A stretch of DNA of 64,000 nt from positions 1,462,501-1,526,500 of the forward strand of contig NZ_CP018194.1 in NCBI RefSeq assembly GCF_001889545.1. The letters run 5' to 3'. The position numbers were made by a program, and so were the translations under genes. Below the pieces are notes generated by a model. The model saw only the letters and a program-made list of their open reading frames with translations, was not told the origin of the DNA and searched no databases. This stretch comes from Granulibacter bethesdensis (GTDB taxonomy: Bacteria; Pseudomonadota; Alphaproteobacteria; Acetobacterales; Acetobacteraceae). Shown here in pieces: positions 1 to 9,222 of the stretch (positions are counted from its first letter, which is position 1; every line of letters begins with the position of its first letter).

Positions 1-1
1 T

Positions 2-454
2 TCCTATGGCGGCCATTACCTTCAGCTTGGCAATCTGCTGGCGTCTCTTGGCGACCATTCCGCTGCTTCTACAGCTCTTGGCAGGGCGGAAAGCCTGCTC
101 GGGGCCGATTTCAGCAGCGTGCATGAAGGTCTGCTGTTTGCCCGCAATGCGATCAAGGCGTCGCCGGATTATGCTGGCGGCTATGTCCGTCTGGGCAATC
201 TGCTGCATGCGCTCGGCCAGAAGGCGGAAGCCGCCAACGCATTCAGGACTGCGCTCCGGATTGATCCCAAGGGCCTTGATGCCCAGCGTTTCCTGAATCT
301 GGCAGAAGGCAAGGCCAATTCGGCCGGGAAACCAGTTGCTCAGGCCGCTGCTTCCCATGCTGCTCCGTCCCGCGCGACGCCGCATCGTCCGGCGACACCG
401 GCGCCAAAGGAAGGCTTCTTCCGTCGCCTGCTGCGTGGTCTGTTCGGCGGCTGA
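2..454 (+). CDS. TPR-repeat protein, C-terminal part (gene enters from the left edge)
   Basis: The reading frame is open from base 2, so the gene starts outside the window and only the last 150 residues are seen. Two helix-turn-helix units of the tetratricopeptide type are readable: one starting GHYLQLGNLLASLGDHSAA and a second with YVRLGNLLHALGQKAEAANAF followed by the typical ALRIDP exit. TPR arrays bind other proteins. The final 50 residues are a low-complexity Ala/Pro linker and a short basic tail ending FFRRLLRGLFGG, perhaps a membrane-surface helix. Which TPR family it belongs to, and its job, cannot be told from the fragment. It converges with lolD across a strong bidirectional terminator. 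Confidence 0.7.
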   Translation, partial: SYGGHYLQLGNLLASLGDHSAASTALGRAESLLGADFSSVHEGLLFARNAIKASPDYAGGYVRLGNLLHALGQKAEAANAFRTALRIDPKGLDAQRFLNLAEGKANSAGKPVAQAAASHAAPSRATPHRPATPAPKEGFFRRLLRGLFGG

Positions 455-477
455 ACCGGATTTATAGACCAACCAAC

Positions 478-507
478 AAAAAACCGGCTCATGAGCCGGT
501 TTTTTTT
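478..507. terminator. Bidirectional rho-independent terminator between the TPR gene and lolD
   Basis: Bases 481-502 form a perfect palindrome (AAACCGGCTC and its complement around a central AT) followed by a run of T to base 507 on the plus strand. It is preceded by six A at 478-483, which gives a U-run for minus-strand transcripts. It lies 25 bases after the TPR stop codon and 23 bases beyond the lolD stop codon, so it can end both convergent units. Confidence 0.88.
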
Positions 508-530
508 ATGCCTTATCAAAACTCGTCTGT

Positions 531-1220
531 TCAGGCGGGAACGATCCGCCCCTCCCGGATGGTGACCTGACGGTCCATCCGGCCTGCAAGATCAGGATTA
601 TGAGTGGCAATCAGGGCCGCTACATTCTGATGCCGGACGGCATTCAGCAAAGCCGAAAACACGGTCTCGGCAGTATGAACATCAAGATTCCCCGTCGGCT
701 CATCCGCCAGCAGCACGGCTGGGCCGTTCGCCAGCGCCCGGGCGATGGCGACACGCTGTTGCTCCCCCCCTGACAGCATACCCGGCAGATGGGACGCCCG
801 ATGCTGCAAGCCAAATGCACTGAGCAGGGCCAACGCAGTTTGCTCCGCCTGCCTGCGTGTTCTGCCCGCAATCATTTGCGGCAGAACGACATTTTCCAGT
901 GCGGAAAACTCCCCGAGCAAATGATGGAATTGATACACGAAACCCAGATGATCGCGCCGCAGCGCTGTTCTGGCCGTATCGGACAGGCCGCCAGCATCAT
1001 GGCTGCCAATCCAGACCCTGCCCTCATCCGGTTTTTCAAGCAAACCAGCCAGATGCAGCAAGGTCGACTTGCCCGTACCTGAAGGCGCTACCAGCGCCAC
1101 GATTTCACCCGGTCGCAGCTCCAGATCGGCATGATTGAGTACCACAAGATCCTGGTCACCACTGCGATAACGGCGTGTGACCTGCTCCAGCCGCAGGGCG
1201 CAGGAAGAGCGGTCACTCAT
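531..1220 (-). CDS. lolD: Lipoprotein-releasing ABC transporter ATP-binding protein LolD
   Basis: 229-residue ATPase that powers release of outer-membrane lipoproteins from the inner membrane to LolA, working on the cytoplasmic face with LolC. Walker A is at residues 45-53 (APSGTGKST). The [15 protein letters not shown] signature follows near residue 148 and Walker B with the catalytic Glu ([11 protein letters not shown]) near 168. All match the MacB/LolD class of ABC ATPases. I start at the ATG at 1220 rather than an upstream one at 1256, because this gives a normal family length and an 8-base overlap (ATGAGTGA) with the end of lolC, implying translational coupling. Last gene of proS-lolC-lolD. 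Confidence 0.93.
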   Translation of the reverse strand: MSDRSSCALRLEQVTRRYRSGDQDLVVLNHADLELRPGEIVALVAPSGTGKSTLLHLAGLLEKPDEGRVWIGSHDAGGLSDTARTALRRDHLGFVYQFHHLLGEFSALENVVLPQMIAGRTRRQAEQTALALLSAFGLQHRASHLPGMLSGGEQQRVAIARALANGPAVLLADEPTGNLDVHTAETVFSALLNAVRHQNVAALIATHNPDLAGRMDRQVTIREGRIVPA

Positions 1221-2466
1221 GACGCAAAGCCTCGACAGGATCGGTACGGGCCGCACGCCAACTTGGATAGAGTGTGGCCATTACCGAAAGGATCAGGGCG
1301 AGCAGCACGGTTTTAATCACCTCTGCCCAGTCCACCGTATCCGGCAGGGCCGTCAGCATGAAAACCGATGAATCAAACACCTGGCCGCCACTGATGTCTT
1401 CAATCCAGTGCTGGATGGCCACAATGTTCCGGCAGATCGCAATGCCGATGACGGTACCGATCACCGTACCGCTGATACCGATAAAGGCGCCGCACATCAG
1501 GAAAATACGCATCACAGCACCGCTTGATGCCCCCATGGTGCGCAGAATGGCGATGTCGCGGCGCTTGTCCTTCACCAGCATGATCAGGGAGGAAATCACG
1601 TTGAAGGCAGCCACCAGAATGATCAGCCCCAGCACGATGAACATCGTGTCCTGCTGCACCCTCAACACACCAAGCAGCAGATCATTGCTGTGCCGCCAGT
1701 CCCGAGCGAACGCTTTCTGGCCGTTCAGGGCCTGACGCAGGTCAGGCACGATCGCATCCACCTGATCAGGCTGATGCACACGGATTTCGATCCCGGTCGC
1801 ACCATCCGGCTTCTGGAAGAAAATCTGTGCCGCCCGCAAAGGCAAAAATACGACGCCGCTGTCGTACTGGCTCAGCCCGGCCGAGAACACTGCCGCCACC
1901 CGGTAGGTCGCAACCCGTGGAATGACTCCGATGGCCGTCGCCGCCCCTTCTTTTGCAAGCAAGGTAACCGGATCGCCGGGACGCAGCCTGAATTTCTGCG
2001 CCAGCCCTGCCCCTATCGCAATGGTGTCATCGCCTTTCAGATCATCCAGCGATCCCATGATGATATGGTCGCCAATCGCGGGCATGGCGGCAATGTCTTT
2101 CGGCTCCATCCCCCGCACCAGCACGCCGGTGGAACCGCCCGCATCCGTGCTCAGCAGAACCTGCCCCTGAATCATCGGCATGGCTGAAGCCACCTGCGGC
2201 AGCGCCTTCAACCGGGAGACAATCGCCTGATAATCATGCAATTGCTCGCCCGCATAAGCCTCGATCTCCGCATGCCCGTTCACGCCAAGCATGCGGTTCA
2301 CGATATCCTGACGAAAGCCACTCATCACGCTGGACACGACGATCAGCGTCGCCACCCCCAATGCGATGCCGATCAGCGAGAACAGCGCAATCACCGATAC
2401 GAAGCGCTCTCCCTTGCGGGCACGCAGATACCGTGCGGCAACAGCCCGTTCAAAAGCGTTGAACAA
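1213..2466 (-). CDS. lolC: Lipoprotein-releasing system transmembrane protein LolC/LolE
   Basis: 417 residues, usual length for the LolC/LolE permease family. One membrane segment sits near residues 24-46. A long periplasmic domain (about 47-270) follows, then three C-terminal membrane segments and the terminal DPVEALRHE box typical of FtsX/MacB-type permeases. With LolD it would form the LolCDE-like exporter that extracts mature lipoproteins. Only one permease gene is present, as in many alphaproteobacteria where a LolC/E hybrid works as a homodimer (established for the family; inferred here). It starts 2 bases after the proS stop codon and overlaps lolD by 8 bases, so the three genes are one operon. 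Confidence 0.92.
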   Translation of the reverse strand: MFNAFERAVAARYLRARKGERFVSVIALFSLIGIALGVATLIVVSSVMSGFRQDIVNRMLGVNGHAEIEAYAGEQLHDYQAIVSRLKALPQVASAMPMIQGQVLLSTDAGGSTGVLVRGMEPKDIAAMPAIGDHIIMGSLDDLKGDDTIAIGAGLAQKFRLRPGDPVTLLAKEGAATAIGVIPRVATYRVAAVFSAGLSQYDSGVVFLPLRAAQIFFQKPDGATGIEIRVHQPDQVDAIVPDLRQALNGQKAFARDWRHSNDLLLGVLRVQQDTMFIVLGLIILVAAFNVISSLIMLVKDKRRDIAILRTMGASSGAVMRIFLMCGAFIGISGTVIGTVIGIAICRNIVAIQHWIEDISGGQVFDSSVFMLTALPDTVDWAEVIKTVLLALILSVMATLYPSWRAARTDPVEALRHE

Positions 2467-2468
2467 GA

Positions 2469-3791
2469 TCAGACAGACTCCTGAATACGCGCCAGAGCAT
2501 CCTCGACCGTCAGCTCCATCCGCTCACCGGTACGGCGACGCTTCAGTTCGACACGCCCGGCAGCCGCCCCGCGCGGGCCAATGACCACCTGCCACGGATG
2601 CCCCATCAGATCAGCATCGGCGAATTTCACACCCGCACGCTCGTCACGGTCATCATACAGGGCATGGCGCACACCGATCCGGCGATACACATCCTCGGCC
2701 ATGGCATCGCAGGCTGCATCACCATTTTTCAGGTTCAGCACTGCCGCACGGAAAGGAGCGATGCTGTCCGGCCAGATGATGCCTGCCTCATCATGACTGG
2801 CCTCGATCACCGCCGCGACCATGCGGCTGACACCAATCCCGTAGCTGCCCATTTCAGGATGCAGCTTCTGCCCGTCACGGCCAGCAACCGTCATGTTCAG
2901 GGCTTTGGAGTATTTGGTGCCGAAATAGAAAATATGCCCGACCTCGATCCCCCGCCCGGTGCGGCGACGGTCTTCCGGCAACGCTTCATAGGCTGCCGTA
3001 TCGTGCTTCTCGTCAGTAGCAGCGTAATGGCCTGTGATCGTCTGGAAAAAACGCTCCAGATCAGCGTCGGAATCGACATCGAAAGACGCCCCGGACCAGT
3101 CGATTTCCTCGAAGGCTGCGTCGTAAAAGACCTCGCTCTCACCGGTGGGAGCAAGAATAATGAATTCATGGCTCAGATCGCCACCGATCGGGCCGGTATC
3201 GGCCAGCATCGGAATCGCCTTCACGCCCAGACGCTGGAATGTGCGCATATAAGACAGCATGATACGGCGATAGCTGCGCACCGCCCCGGCATAATCGAGA
3301 TCAAAGCTGTACCCGTCCTTCATCAGAAATTCACGGCCACGCATCACGCCGAAGCGGGGGCGAATTTCGTCACGGAATTTCCACTGAATCTGGTAGGCCA
3401 TCTGCGGCAGTTCACGATAGCTTTTGACCGAATGGCGGTAGATATCGGTGATCACTTCCTCATTGGTCGGCCCGTAGAGCAGGTCGCGCTCATGCCGGTC
3501 CTTCAGCCGCAGCATTTCCGGCCCATACGCATCATAGCGACCGCTTTCCCGCCACAGATCAGCTGACTGGATAGTCGGCATCAGCACTTCCTGAGCGCCG
3601 ATCCCGGCCTGCTCATCGCGCACGATATTGGCAATGGCGTTCAGCACGCGCAGCCCGGCCGGCAGCCAGGCGTAAATACCGGCTGCTTCCTGCTGGATCA
3701 GACCAGCACGCAACATCAACCGGTGCGAGGCAATCTGGGCCTCGGCGGGTGTTTCCTTAAGGGTGGGAATCAGGGCACGGGAAAGGCGCAT
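2469..3791 (-). CDS. proS: Prolyl-tRNA synthetase, short alphaproteobacterial form
   Basis: 440 residues. It ligates proline to tRNA-Pro in the cytoplasm. Class II motifs are clear: motif 1 around [18 protein letters not shown], then [11 protein letters not shown], motif 2 in [26 protein letters not shown] and the C-terminal anticodon-binding domain with [21 protein letters not shown]. The length matches the short ProS lacking the inserted editing domain. The frame is open upstream to 3968, but the family N-terminus ([15 protein letters not shown]) begins at the ATG at 3791; the extra 59 codons would run through a terminator and are rejected. It heads proS-lolC-lolD. A small-RNA-like element with its own terminator lies immediately upstream, so proS is read either from a promoter after it or by read-through. 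Confidence 0.95.
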   Translation of the reverse strand: MRLSRALIPTLKETPAEAQIASHRLMLRAGLIQQEAAGIYAWLPAGLRVLNAIANIVRDEQAGIGAQEVLMPTIQSADLWRESGRYDAYGPEMLRLKDRHERDLLYGPTNEEVITDIYRHSVKSYRELPQMAYQIQWKFRDEIRPRFGVMRGREFLMKDGYSFDLDYAGAVRSYRRIMLSYMRTFQRLGVKAIPMLADTGPIGGDLSHEFIILAPTGESEVFYDAAFEEIDWSGASFDVDSDADLERFFQTITGHYAATDEKHDTAAYEALPEDRRRTGRGIEVGHIFYFGTKYSKALNMTVAGRDGQKLHPEMGSYGIGVSRMVAAVIEASHDEAGIIWPDSIAPFRAAVLNLKNGDAACDAMAEDVYRRIGVRHALYDDRDERAGVKFADADLMGHPWQVVIGPRGAAAGRVELKRRRTGERMELTVEDALARIQESV

Positions 3792-3869
3792 GGGTTCATC
3801 CGTCACAAAAAGCCTGCGGACCCTACAATTCCCTCGTTCCTGCCGCCAGTCTTCGTAGAGGCTGCACAT

Positions 3870-3904
3870 AAAAAAAGGGCCCGCGCGCATCAGCGCAGCG
3901 GGCC
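3870..3904 (-). terminator. Rho-independent terminator between the sRNA-like element and proS
   Basis: On the minus strand a GGCCCGC...GCGGGCC hairpin with further internal GC pairs is followed by C and seven T. It is the strongest terminator in the first 20 kb. No protein gene ends here: the nearest upstream one, the DUF1467 protein, stops 184 bases away. It therefore ends a non-coding transcript or a proS leader. Confidence 0.82.
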
Positions 3905-3962
3905 AAAGTTTAGGGAGGAAACGCCAGTCACACGGCAGAAAGAGGAACACCCTCTCTCTGGG
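3870..3962 (-). ncRNA. Probable small RNA of the suhB/MmgR (alpha-r8) type
   Basis: Read on the minus strand this is a compact two-hairpin RNA. Hairpin 1 (3959-3937) pairs AGAGAGAGG with CCUCUUUCU. A single-stranded linker follows that contains UUUCCUCCCU and AAACUUUGGCC. The RNA then ends in a very GC-rich terminator hairpin (3904-3877) and seven U (3876-3870). Two hairpins, a terminator, and an anti-Shine-Dalgarno-like UCCUCCC in the linker are what I recall for the alphaproteobacterial suhB motif, whose studied member is MmgR of Sinorhizobium. A GATAAT box at 3972-3967 would place the start near 3960, giving about 90 nt. It lies 78 bases before proS on the same strand, so an attenuator-like leader is the alternative. 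Confidence 0.6.
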
Positions 3963-4027
3963 GCCCATTATCGGTGCATTGCGCAGGGATGACCAGCAAT
4001 TTTCTCTATTTTTTGACTGAAAAATGA

Positions 4028-4070
4028 GCGTTTAAAACAGAAAGAGCCTATTTTTTGATTTCTTAAACGC
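4028..4070 (-). repeat. 8-bp inverted repeat after the DUF1467 gene, weak terminator candidate
   Basis: GCGTTTAA at 4028-4035 is the exact complement of TTAAACGC at 4063-4070, with a 27-base A/T-rich loop. On the minus strand the right arm is followed shortly by TTTTT. It lies just after the last gene of the nuo-rnj unit, so it could end that long transcript. The loop is large, and a regulatory site is equally possible. Confidence 0.3.
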
Positions 4071-4087
4071 AAATTTAAGTCAATTGA

Positions 4088-4360
4088 TTAATCTTTGGGC
4101 AGAGCAAGCCAGCCATTTCGGAAACTGAGGTAATCGCTGTTGATGACAACCATGAAAATGCCCCACACCACGATGGAGATCAGGGTCGTCAGCAAAGCTT
4201 TTTTCAGAATTTGCGGATTTTCAGGCGTCCCGCGCCACCCGCTGACATCATCAGCCTCCTGTCTGGTGCGGGTACCCAGCGGCAGAATGGCAAAAAGCAG
4301 GGTCCACCAGATCAACGCATACAGCACGATCGCGGTGAACCAGCCGATATGACGAAACAT
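4088..4360 (-). CDS. DUF1467 family small membrane protein
   Basis: 90 residues with two membrane segments (about 7-27 and 54-75) separated by a charged loop containing TRTRQEADDVSGWRGTPENP. The N-terminal IVLYALIWWTLLFAILPLG and the loop are typical of the DUF1467 family, found almost only in alphaproteobacteria and of unknown function. In many of these genomes it follows RNase J or lies near proS, as here. It starts 19 bases after the rnj stop codon and is probably the last gene of the nuo-birA-coaX-rnj unit. Confidence 0.82.
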   Translation of the reverse strand: MFRHIGWFTAIVLYALIWWTLLFAILPLGTRTRQEADDVSGWRGTPENPQILKKALLTTLISIVVWGIFMVVINSDYLSFRNGWLALPKD

Positions 4361-4379
4361 CTGATGCCCCTGCCTTTTT

Positions 4380-6038
4380 TCAGATACGCAGCAAATGCAC
4401 GTCTACCAGCGGACGCTTTTGCAATTTGCGTCCCAAAGCGCGACGCAAAGCACTGCGGGCGGCCTCCGTCAGCAATGCATCATCATGCCGCAGGGAAGCC
4501 GGCAGACTATCCATGGAGGCTGCAAACTCGTTGATCACCCTGGCTGCCTCCGCTTCCTGAGAATCAAACAGACCCGGTGCGCTGAGCTTGGGACGACCCA
4601 TCAGATGGCCATCCTCATCGACCGCAATACTCGCCAGCACGACACCATTATAAAGCATCCGCCGCCGTGCCGAGAGCACACCACCATTGAGCGGCAAAAG
4701 CCTTCCACCATCCAGCACCAGACGGCCCACCGGAGCACTGTCCACGATTTCAGGACGCCCGGAGCCGAAGCTGAGAATATCGCCATCTTCCAGCATTACC
4801 GGCTCCGCCTGCATTTCTGCCGCCAGATCGGCCTGTGCCGCCAGATGACGCCATTCGCCATGTACCGGGACGGCGTAACGGGGACGTACCAGTTGATACA
4901 GGCGCCGCAATTCCTCGCGCGCCGGATGGCCGGAGACATGCACGGTCGCTTCGGAATCAGTGATCAGGTGCACACCACGGCGCACCAGATTATCCTGCAC
5001 GGTATTCACCGCGCGCTCATTACCGGGAATGACACGGCTGGAAAACACCACCGTATCCCCTTCCCCAAGGGCAATATTCGGATGCGTATCCGCGGCGATC
5101 CGGGCAAGTGCAGACCGAGGTTCGCCCTGACTGCCGGTGACGATCATCAGCAGATTATCATCAGGAACCGACAGAGCATCATCCTCGGACAGGAACTCCT
5201 GAACATCCCGCAGATAACCGCAATCACGCGCGGCCGTATTCAGATTGCGCAGTGAACGGCCTACCAGAGCCACGCTGCGTCCGGCTTCCTCCGCCGCCAT
5301 GGCGATGCTTTCCACCCGCGCGACATTGCTGGCAAAGCAGGTCACCGCCACACGGCCGCTCAAATCGGCAATCACATCCCGCAAGCCACGGCGCACATCG
5401 GATTCGGAGCCGCTATGTCCCTCCACCATTGCATTGGTGGAATCGCAAACGATCGCCAGCACGCCTTCATCACCCAGCGCGCGCAAACCTTCCTCATCGG
5501 TTGGCGGACCGACCAGAGGATCGGGATCGAGTTTCCAGTCACCGGTATGCAGGATCGCGCCATGCGGTGTGTCGATGGCAATCGCCAGAGATTCCGGTGT
5601 GGAATGCGCCATGCGGAATGTACGCAGGGAGAACGGGCCGATGCTCAGCGCTCCGCCGAGTGGCAGAGGGAGAATTCGCACTTCATTCTGTAATTGCGCT
5701 TCGGACAGCTTGCGCCGCAGCACCATCGCGGCAAACGGGGACGCATAGACAGGGCAACGCAGTTGCGGCCACAACCATGCCACCGCACCGATATGGTCCT
5801 CATGCGCATGCGTGATCACCAGCCCGGTCAGCCGATCCCGCCGCTCCGCAATGAAAGATGGATCGGCCATCATCACATCAACTTCCGGCAGTTCAGTGCC
5901 GCCAAAGCCGATGCCGCAGTCAATCGCCAGCCAATGCTCCCCCGCCGGGCTGCGCGACCGGTAAAGATTCAGGTTCATGCCGATCTCGCCCGTCCCCCCC
6001 AGGGGCAGGAAAGCAATCTCCGTATGTGTGTCGGTCAT
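4380..6038 (-). CDS. rnj: Ribonuclease J
   Basis: 552-residue metallo-beta-lactamase/beta-CASP ribonuclease that degrades and matures RNA, acting as endonuclease and 5'-3' exonuclease. The metal-binding HAHEDH motif is at residues 77-82, the second His region follows at HTGDWKLD, the beta-CASP part carries IVTGSQGEPRSAL and the last motif is VHVSGHPAREELRRL, then PVHGEWRHL. Length is normal for RNase J. It lies 52 bases after coaX and 19 bases before the DUF1467 gene, a common alphaproteobacterial arrangement (coaX-rnj-DUF1467-proS). Confidence 0.95.
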   Translation of the reverse strand: MTDTHTEIAFLPLGGTGEIGMNLNLYRSRSPAGEHWLAIDCGIGFGGTELPEVDVMMADPSFIAERRDRLTGLVITHAHEDHIGAVAWLWPQLRCPVYASPFAAMVLRRKLSEAQLQNEVRILPLPLGGALSIGPFSLRTFRMAHSTPESLAIAIDTPHGAILHTGDWKLDPDPLVGPPTDEEGLRALGDEGVLAIVCDSTNAMVEGHSGSESDVRRGLRDVIADLSGRVAVTCFASNVARVESIAMAAEEAGRSVALVGRSLRNLNTAARDCGYLRDVQEFLSEDDALSVPDDNLLMIVTGSQGEPRSALARIAADTHPNIALGEGDTVVFSSRVIPGNERAVNTVQDNLVRRGVHLITDSEATVHVSGHPAREELRRLYQLVRPRYAVPVHGEWRHLAAQADLAAEMQAEPVMLEDGDILSFGSGRPEIVDSAPVGRLVLDGGRLLPLNGGVLSARRRMLYNGVVLASIAVDEDGHLMGRPKLSAPGLFDSQEAEAARVINEFAASMDSLPASLRHDDALLTEAARSALRRALGRKLQKRPLVDVHLLRI

Positions 6039-6090
6039 CTTATCCTTTCAGTATCGCGGATGGATGCCCGGGCGGGGACAATGCCCCCCT

Positions 6091-6900
6091 TCAGTCACCA
6101 TCCACCATTCTCGCTCTGTCTCGGTTTAAAAAAGGTGTGGGGTTGCGAAGAGCCAGAAGTCGCAGCCCCTCCAATGTCAGATCAGGATCAATCCGGCTGA
6201 TGACCTGGGTGCCTTCCGAGAACAGCGGCGCCAGCCCGCCTGTCGCGACCACTTTCAGCGGCGCGCCAAATTCGGACTCGATGCGGGCTGTCATGCCCTC
6301 GATCATGCCAATATAGCCCCAGTATATGCCCGACTGCATGGCGGCGACCGTCCCCTTGCCGATCACCGATTGCGGCCGCCCGATACCAATACGCGGCAGA
6401 CGCGCCGCTGCCTGATGCAACGCTTCAAGCGACAGATTGATCCCGGGTGCGATCACGCCGCCGCAATAGGCGCCCCTTTTGTCGACCACATCAAAAGTCG
6501 TTGCCGTGCCGAAGTCGATCACCACCAGCGGGCCGCCATAGGTCTGATGCGCTGCCAATGCATTGAGCAGACGGTCCGCACCGACTTCTTCCGGGTGATC
6601 AACCTGAATGTCGAATCCCCAGTCCAGTGAAGCCCTGGCCACCAGCGGCTCAACCTCAAACCAGTCCCGGCACAGGCGCCGCAGATGATACAGGGCGGCT
6701 GGCACAACAGTGCCGATGACGGCTGCATGTACATCAGCAGGAGTCAGCCGCGCATGGGTCAGCAGCGTCAGCAACCAGACGGCATATTCATCGCTGGTCC
6801 GCTGATGATCGGTGGCAATGCGCCAGGTCCCGCGCCAGCCTTTTTCATCATGGACCGCAAAAACGATATTTGTGTTACCGGCGTCTATTACCAGAAGCAT
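6091..6900 (-). CDS. coaX: Type III pantothenate kinase
   Basis: 269 residues. It phosphorylates pantothenate, the first step of coenzyme A synthesis. The ASKHA fold markers of the CoaX class are present: DAGNTN at residues 6-11 (phosphate-1), GADR at 107-110 (pantothenate pocket) and DFGTATT at 129-135 (phosphate-2), followed by GGVIAPG. Type III enzymes are not feedback-inhibited by CoA and need a monovalent cation (family knowledge). It lies 62 bases after birA and 52 before rnj, in the same direction as the nuo operon. Confidence 0.95.
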   Translation of the reverse strand: MLLVIDAGNTNIVFAVHDEKGWRGTWRIATDHQRTSDEYAVWLLTLLTHARLTPADVHAAVIGTVVPAALYHLRRLCRDWFEVEPLVARASLDWGFDIQVDHPEEVGADRLLNALAAHQTYGGPLVVIDFGTATTFDVVDKRGAYCGGVIAPGINLSLEALHQAAARLPRIGIGRPQSVIGKGTVAAMQSGIYWGYIGMIEGMTARIESEFGAPLKVVATGGLAPLFSEGTQVISRIDPDLTLEGLRLLALRNPTPFLNRDRARMVDGD

Positions 6901-6962
6901 GCGCCATCCCTTAGCAGGAAGCGATGCGAAGCACGACCTCCTGTTTCACAGTCCGGTCATCT

Positions 6963-7748
6963 TTATCCGGTCTGGCCATGAGCGGGAGAGAGCAGGACCT
7001 CACCGGTATGCACCTCCCGGCATTCTCCGCCGCAATCGAGCAGAAGTGCGCCATCTTCACCAATCCCGGTGAAAAAACCATCCAGCACCTCCCCCTGACA
7101 ACGCACAGTAAGCCTTGTTCCGGGCGGATGTGCGGCCCGTCGCCAGGCATCCCTGATTTCAAGCGGGGCCGCATGCCGCCAGGCTGAAAGCCGTGTAACA
7201 ATTTTCTGTGCCAGAGCCTGCGGCGCAGGAATCCTGTCGCTGATATCGGCAAGGCAAGCCGTCATCCGTCCAGGAACCGCAGGAGCAGAGGCAATATTCA
7301 CCCCGATTCCGATCACGAGCCATTCCGGCTCTGCGGCACCCATCGCTGCATCAATCAGGATGCCACCCAGCTTGCGGTCACCGGCCATGATGTCATTCGG
7401 CCATTTCAGGAACACTGCCCGAGGATCGGCAACATACGGCACGATCGCATCGAACACAGCCAGACCGGCCACGAACGCCCAGTGCCCGACTTCCCGTGCG
7501 CTGAGAAAAACCGGCCCCTGTCCGGGCCTGATCAGCAGAGAAAGCGCAAGATTGCCTTCCGGCTCTGTCCAGGCGCGTCCCCTCGTCGCTCTCGGTGAGG
7601 TCTGGCGCAAGGCCAGCACAGCCAGACCATCCGGCTCTCCCTGCGATGCTTTCGCCACCAGATAATCTGATGTGGAAGGAAGCGAAGTGTGAACCTCCAG
7701 ACGCCAGGGATAGGGAAGGGTTCTCCCCTCCCCGCCTGTCACACTCAC
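6963..7748 (-). CDS. birA: Biotin--[acetyl-CoA-carboxylase] ligase, BirA catalytic type
   Basis: 261 residues. It activates biotin with ATP and attaches it to the carboxyl-carrier protein. There is no N-terminal DNA-binding domain, so it is a monofunctional ligase. KWPND (115-119) and the RKLGGILID stretch are intact. The adenylate-binding loop, normally GRGRRG, reads PRATRG here (residues 52-57): the position equal to E. coli Gly117 is Ala and that equal to Arg118 is Thr, while the other two Arg remain. The start is a GTG at 7748 overlapping the nuoN stop codon by 4 bases (GTGA), so translation is coupled to complex I. This is the usual place of birA in alphaproteobacteria. Confidence 0.9.
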   Translation of the reverse strand: MSVTGGEGRTLPYPWRLEVHTSLPSTSDYLVAKASQGEPDGLAVLALRQTSPRATRGRAWTEPEGNLALSLLIRPGQGPVFLSAREVGHWAFVAGLAVFDAIVPYVADPRAVFLKWPNDIMAGDRKLGGILIDAAMGAAEPEWLVIGIGVNIASAPAVPGRMTACLADISDRIPAPQALAQKIVTRLSAWRHAAPLEIRDAWRRAAHPPGTRLTVRCQGEVLDGFFTGIGEDGALLLDCGGECREVHTGEVLLSPAHGQTG

Positions 7749-9181
7749 CGCAGCAAAGCCTTGGCCGCCAGATCAGCCGCCGCAAGGATCGGAGCCGGGA
7801 ACAGGAAGAACAGGGCTGTGAATACTGCGCTACCCACAGCGACAACGGAAACCGATGTGGTCCACGCTTCGAACGGGCCTTCCGACGCCTCGTCAAAATA
7901 CATCACCTTGACGACACGCAGATAGTAATAAGCACCAATCACGCTGGTCAGCACACCGATCACGGCGAGCCCCCACAGCAGCGGCTGGCCCGCCTGCACA
8001 GCGGCCAGAAATACATAGAGCTTGCCAAAGAAACCCGACATCGGCGGGATGCCGGCCATGCTGAACATGAAAATCGCCAGCAGCAGGGCCAGAGCCGGAT
8101 CGGTTTTTCCGGCACCTGCCAGATCGCTGACTTTCTCCAGCTGCCGTCCTCGCCGACGCATGGCGAGGATGCAGGCGAAAGTACCGGTATTCATAAACAC
8201 GTAGGTCACCAGATAGATCAACAGACCGCGGATACCAGCCTGTGATCCAGCCGCCAGACCCACCAGTGCATATCCCATATGGCCGATTGAGGAATAAGCC
8301 ATCAGCCGCTTGATGTTCGTCTGGCCGATAGCAGCAAGCGCCCCCCACACCATGGAAACCACGGAGATCAGTGCCACAACATGCTGCCACTGCACCAGCA
8401 CACCATGGAAAGGTGTGACCAGAGTGCGCAGCATCATCGCAATCGCGGCGACTTTGGGAGCCGTACCCATGAAGGCCGTCACCGGGGTTGGTGACCCCTC
8501 ATAAACATCCGGCGTCCACATGTGGAACGGAGCGGCGGAAATCTTGAACGCCAGACCCGCGATCACGAACACCACGCCGACTGTCAGCCCGGGCGACGTT
8601 CCGGCCGGATCCGACAATGCCGCACGCAGGGAGGAGAAATCCATGGTCCCCGCAAATCCGTAGATCAGTGAAATTCCGTACAGCAGCAAGCCTGATGCCA
8701 GCGAGCCAAGAACGAAATATTTCAACCCCGCTTCGGCAGAGCGCAGTTCATCCCGCGCAAACGCTGCCAGCACGTAGATGGCCAGAGACATCAGCTCCAG
8801 CCCCATATACAGGGTCATGAAGTTGGAAGCCGACACCATCACCATCATGCCAACGGTGGAGAACAGCGTCAGAACCGGGAACTCGAATCTCTCCATCCCG
8901 TGATGGCGGTTATAATCCAGCGACAGCACAACAGCGATCGATGCACCGGACAGGATCAGCAACTTCACCATGACCGCAAACGGATCGGCCACGAACTGTC
9001 CCTGAAACCCCAGCCCAAGCGCGCCGGAAACAGTCAGCAGCCCAGTGAGAAGAAACGCACCAAGTGTCAGCATCGCGCAGAGAAACGTATCCTCGCGCCG
9101 GTTCCGTGCCACACCAACCAGCAGAATGACCAGCCCGCACAGGGCCAGAACGATCTCCGGAGAAGCCAGGGTCCAGTTCAT
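7745..9181 (-). CDS. nuoN: NADH-quinone oxidoreductase subunit N
   Basis: 478 residues, an antiporter-like membrane subunit of complex I with about 14 membrane segments. It moves protons with NuoL and NuoM. The lysine-bearing helix block KISAAPFHMWTPDVYEGSPT and the LMAYSSIGHMGYALVG block are diagnostic. Its ATG lies 41 bases after the nuoM stop codon, one of the wider gaps in the operon, and its TGA overlaps the birA GTG. Confidence 0.96.
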   Translation of the reverse strand: MNWTLASPEIVLALCGLVILLVGVARNRREDTFLCAMLTLGAFLLTGLLTVSGALGLGFQGQFVADPFAVMVKLLILSGASIAVVLSLDYNRHHGMERFEFPVLTLFSTVGMMVMVSASNFMTLYMGLELMSLAIYVLAAFARDELRSAEAGLKYFVLGSLASGLLLYGISLIYGFAGTMDFSSLRAALSDPAGTSPGLTVGVVFVIAGLAFKISAAPFHMWTPDVYEGSPTPVTAFMGTAPKVAAIAMMLRTLVTPFHGVLVQWQHVVALISVVSMVWGALAAIGQTNIKRLMAYSSIGHMGYALVGLAAGSQAGIRGLLIYLVTYVFMNTGTFACILAMRRRGRQLEKVSDLAGAGKTDPALALLLAIFMFSMAGIPPMSGFFGKLYVFLAAVQAGQPLLWGLAVIGVLTSVIGAYYYLRVVKVMYFDEASEGPFEAWTTSVSVVAVGSAVFTALFFLFPAPILAAADLAAKALLR

Positions 9182-9222
9182 GAGTATAGGGCCATTCCGT
9201 TGGGCAAAGTTTTATTCTCGCG

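Noticed and set aside
3792-3968. N-terminal extension of proS by 59 codons
   Set aside because: It would read through the terminator and sRNA hairpin and has no synthetase similarity.
3780-4080. T-box riboswitch before proS
   Set aside because: No T-box sequence or specifier loop is visible and such elements are not typical of alphaproteobacteria. The two-hairpin RNA is a better fit.
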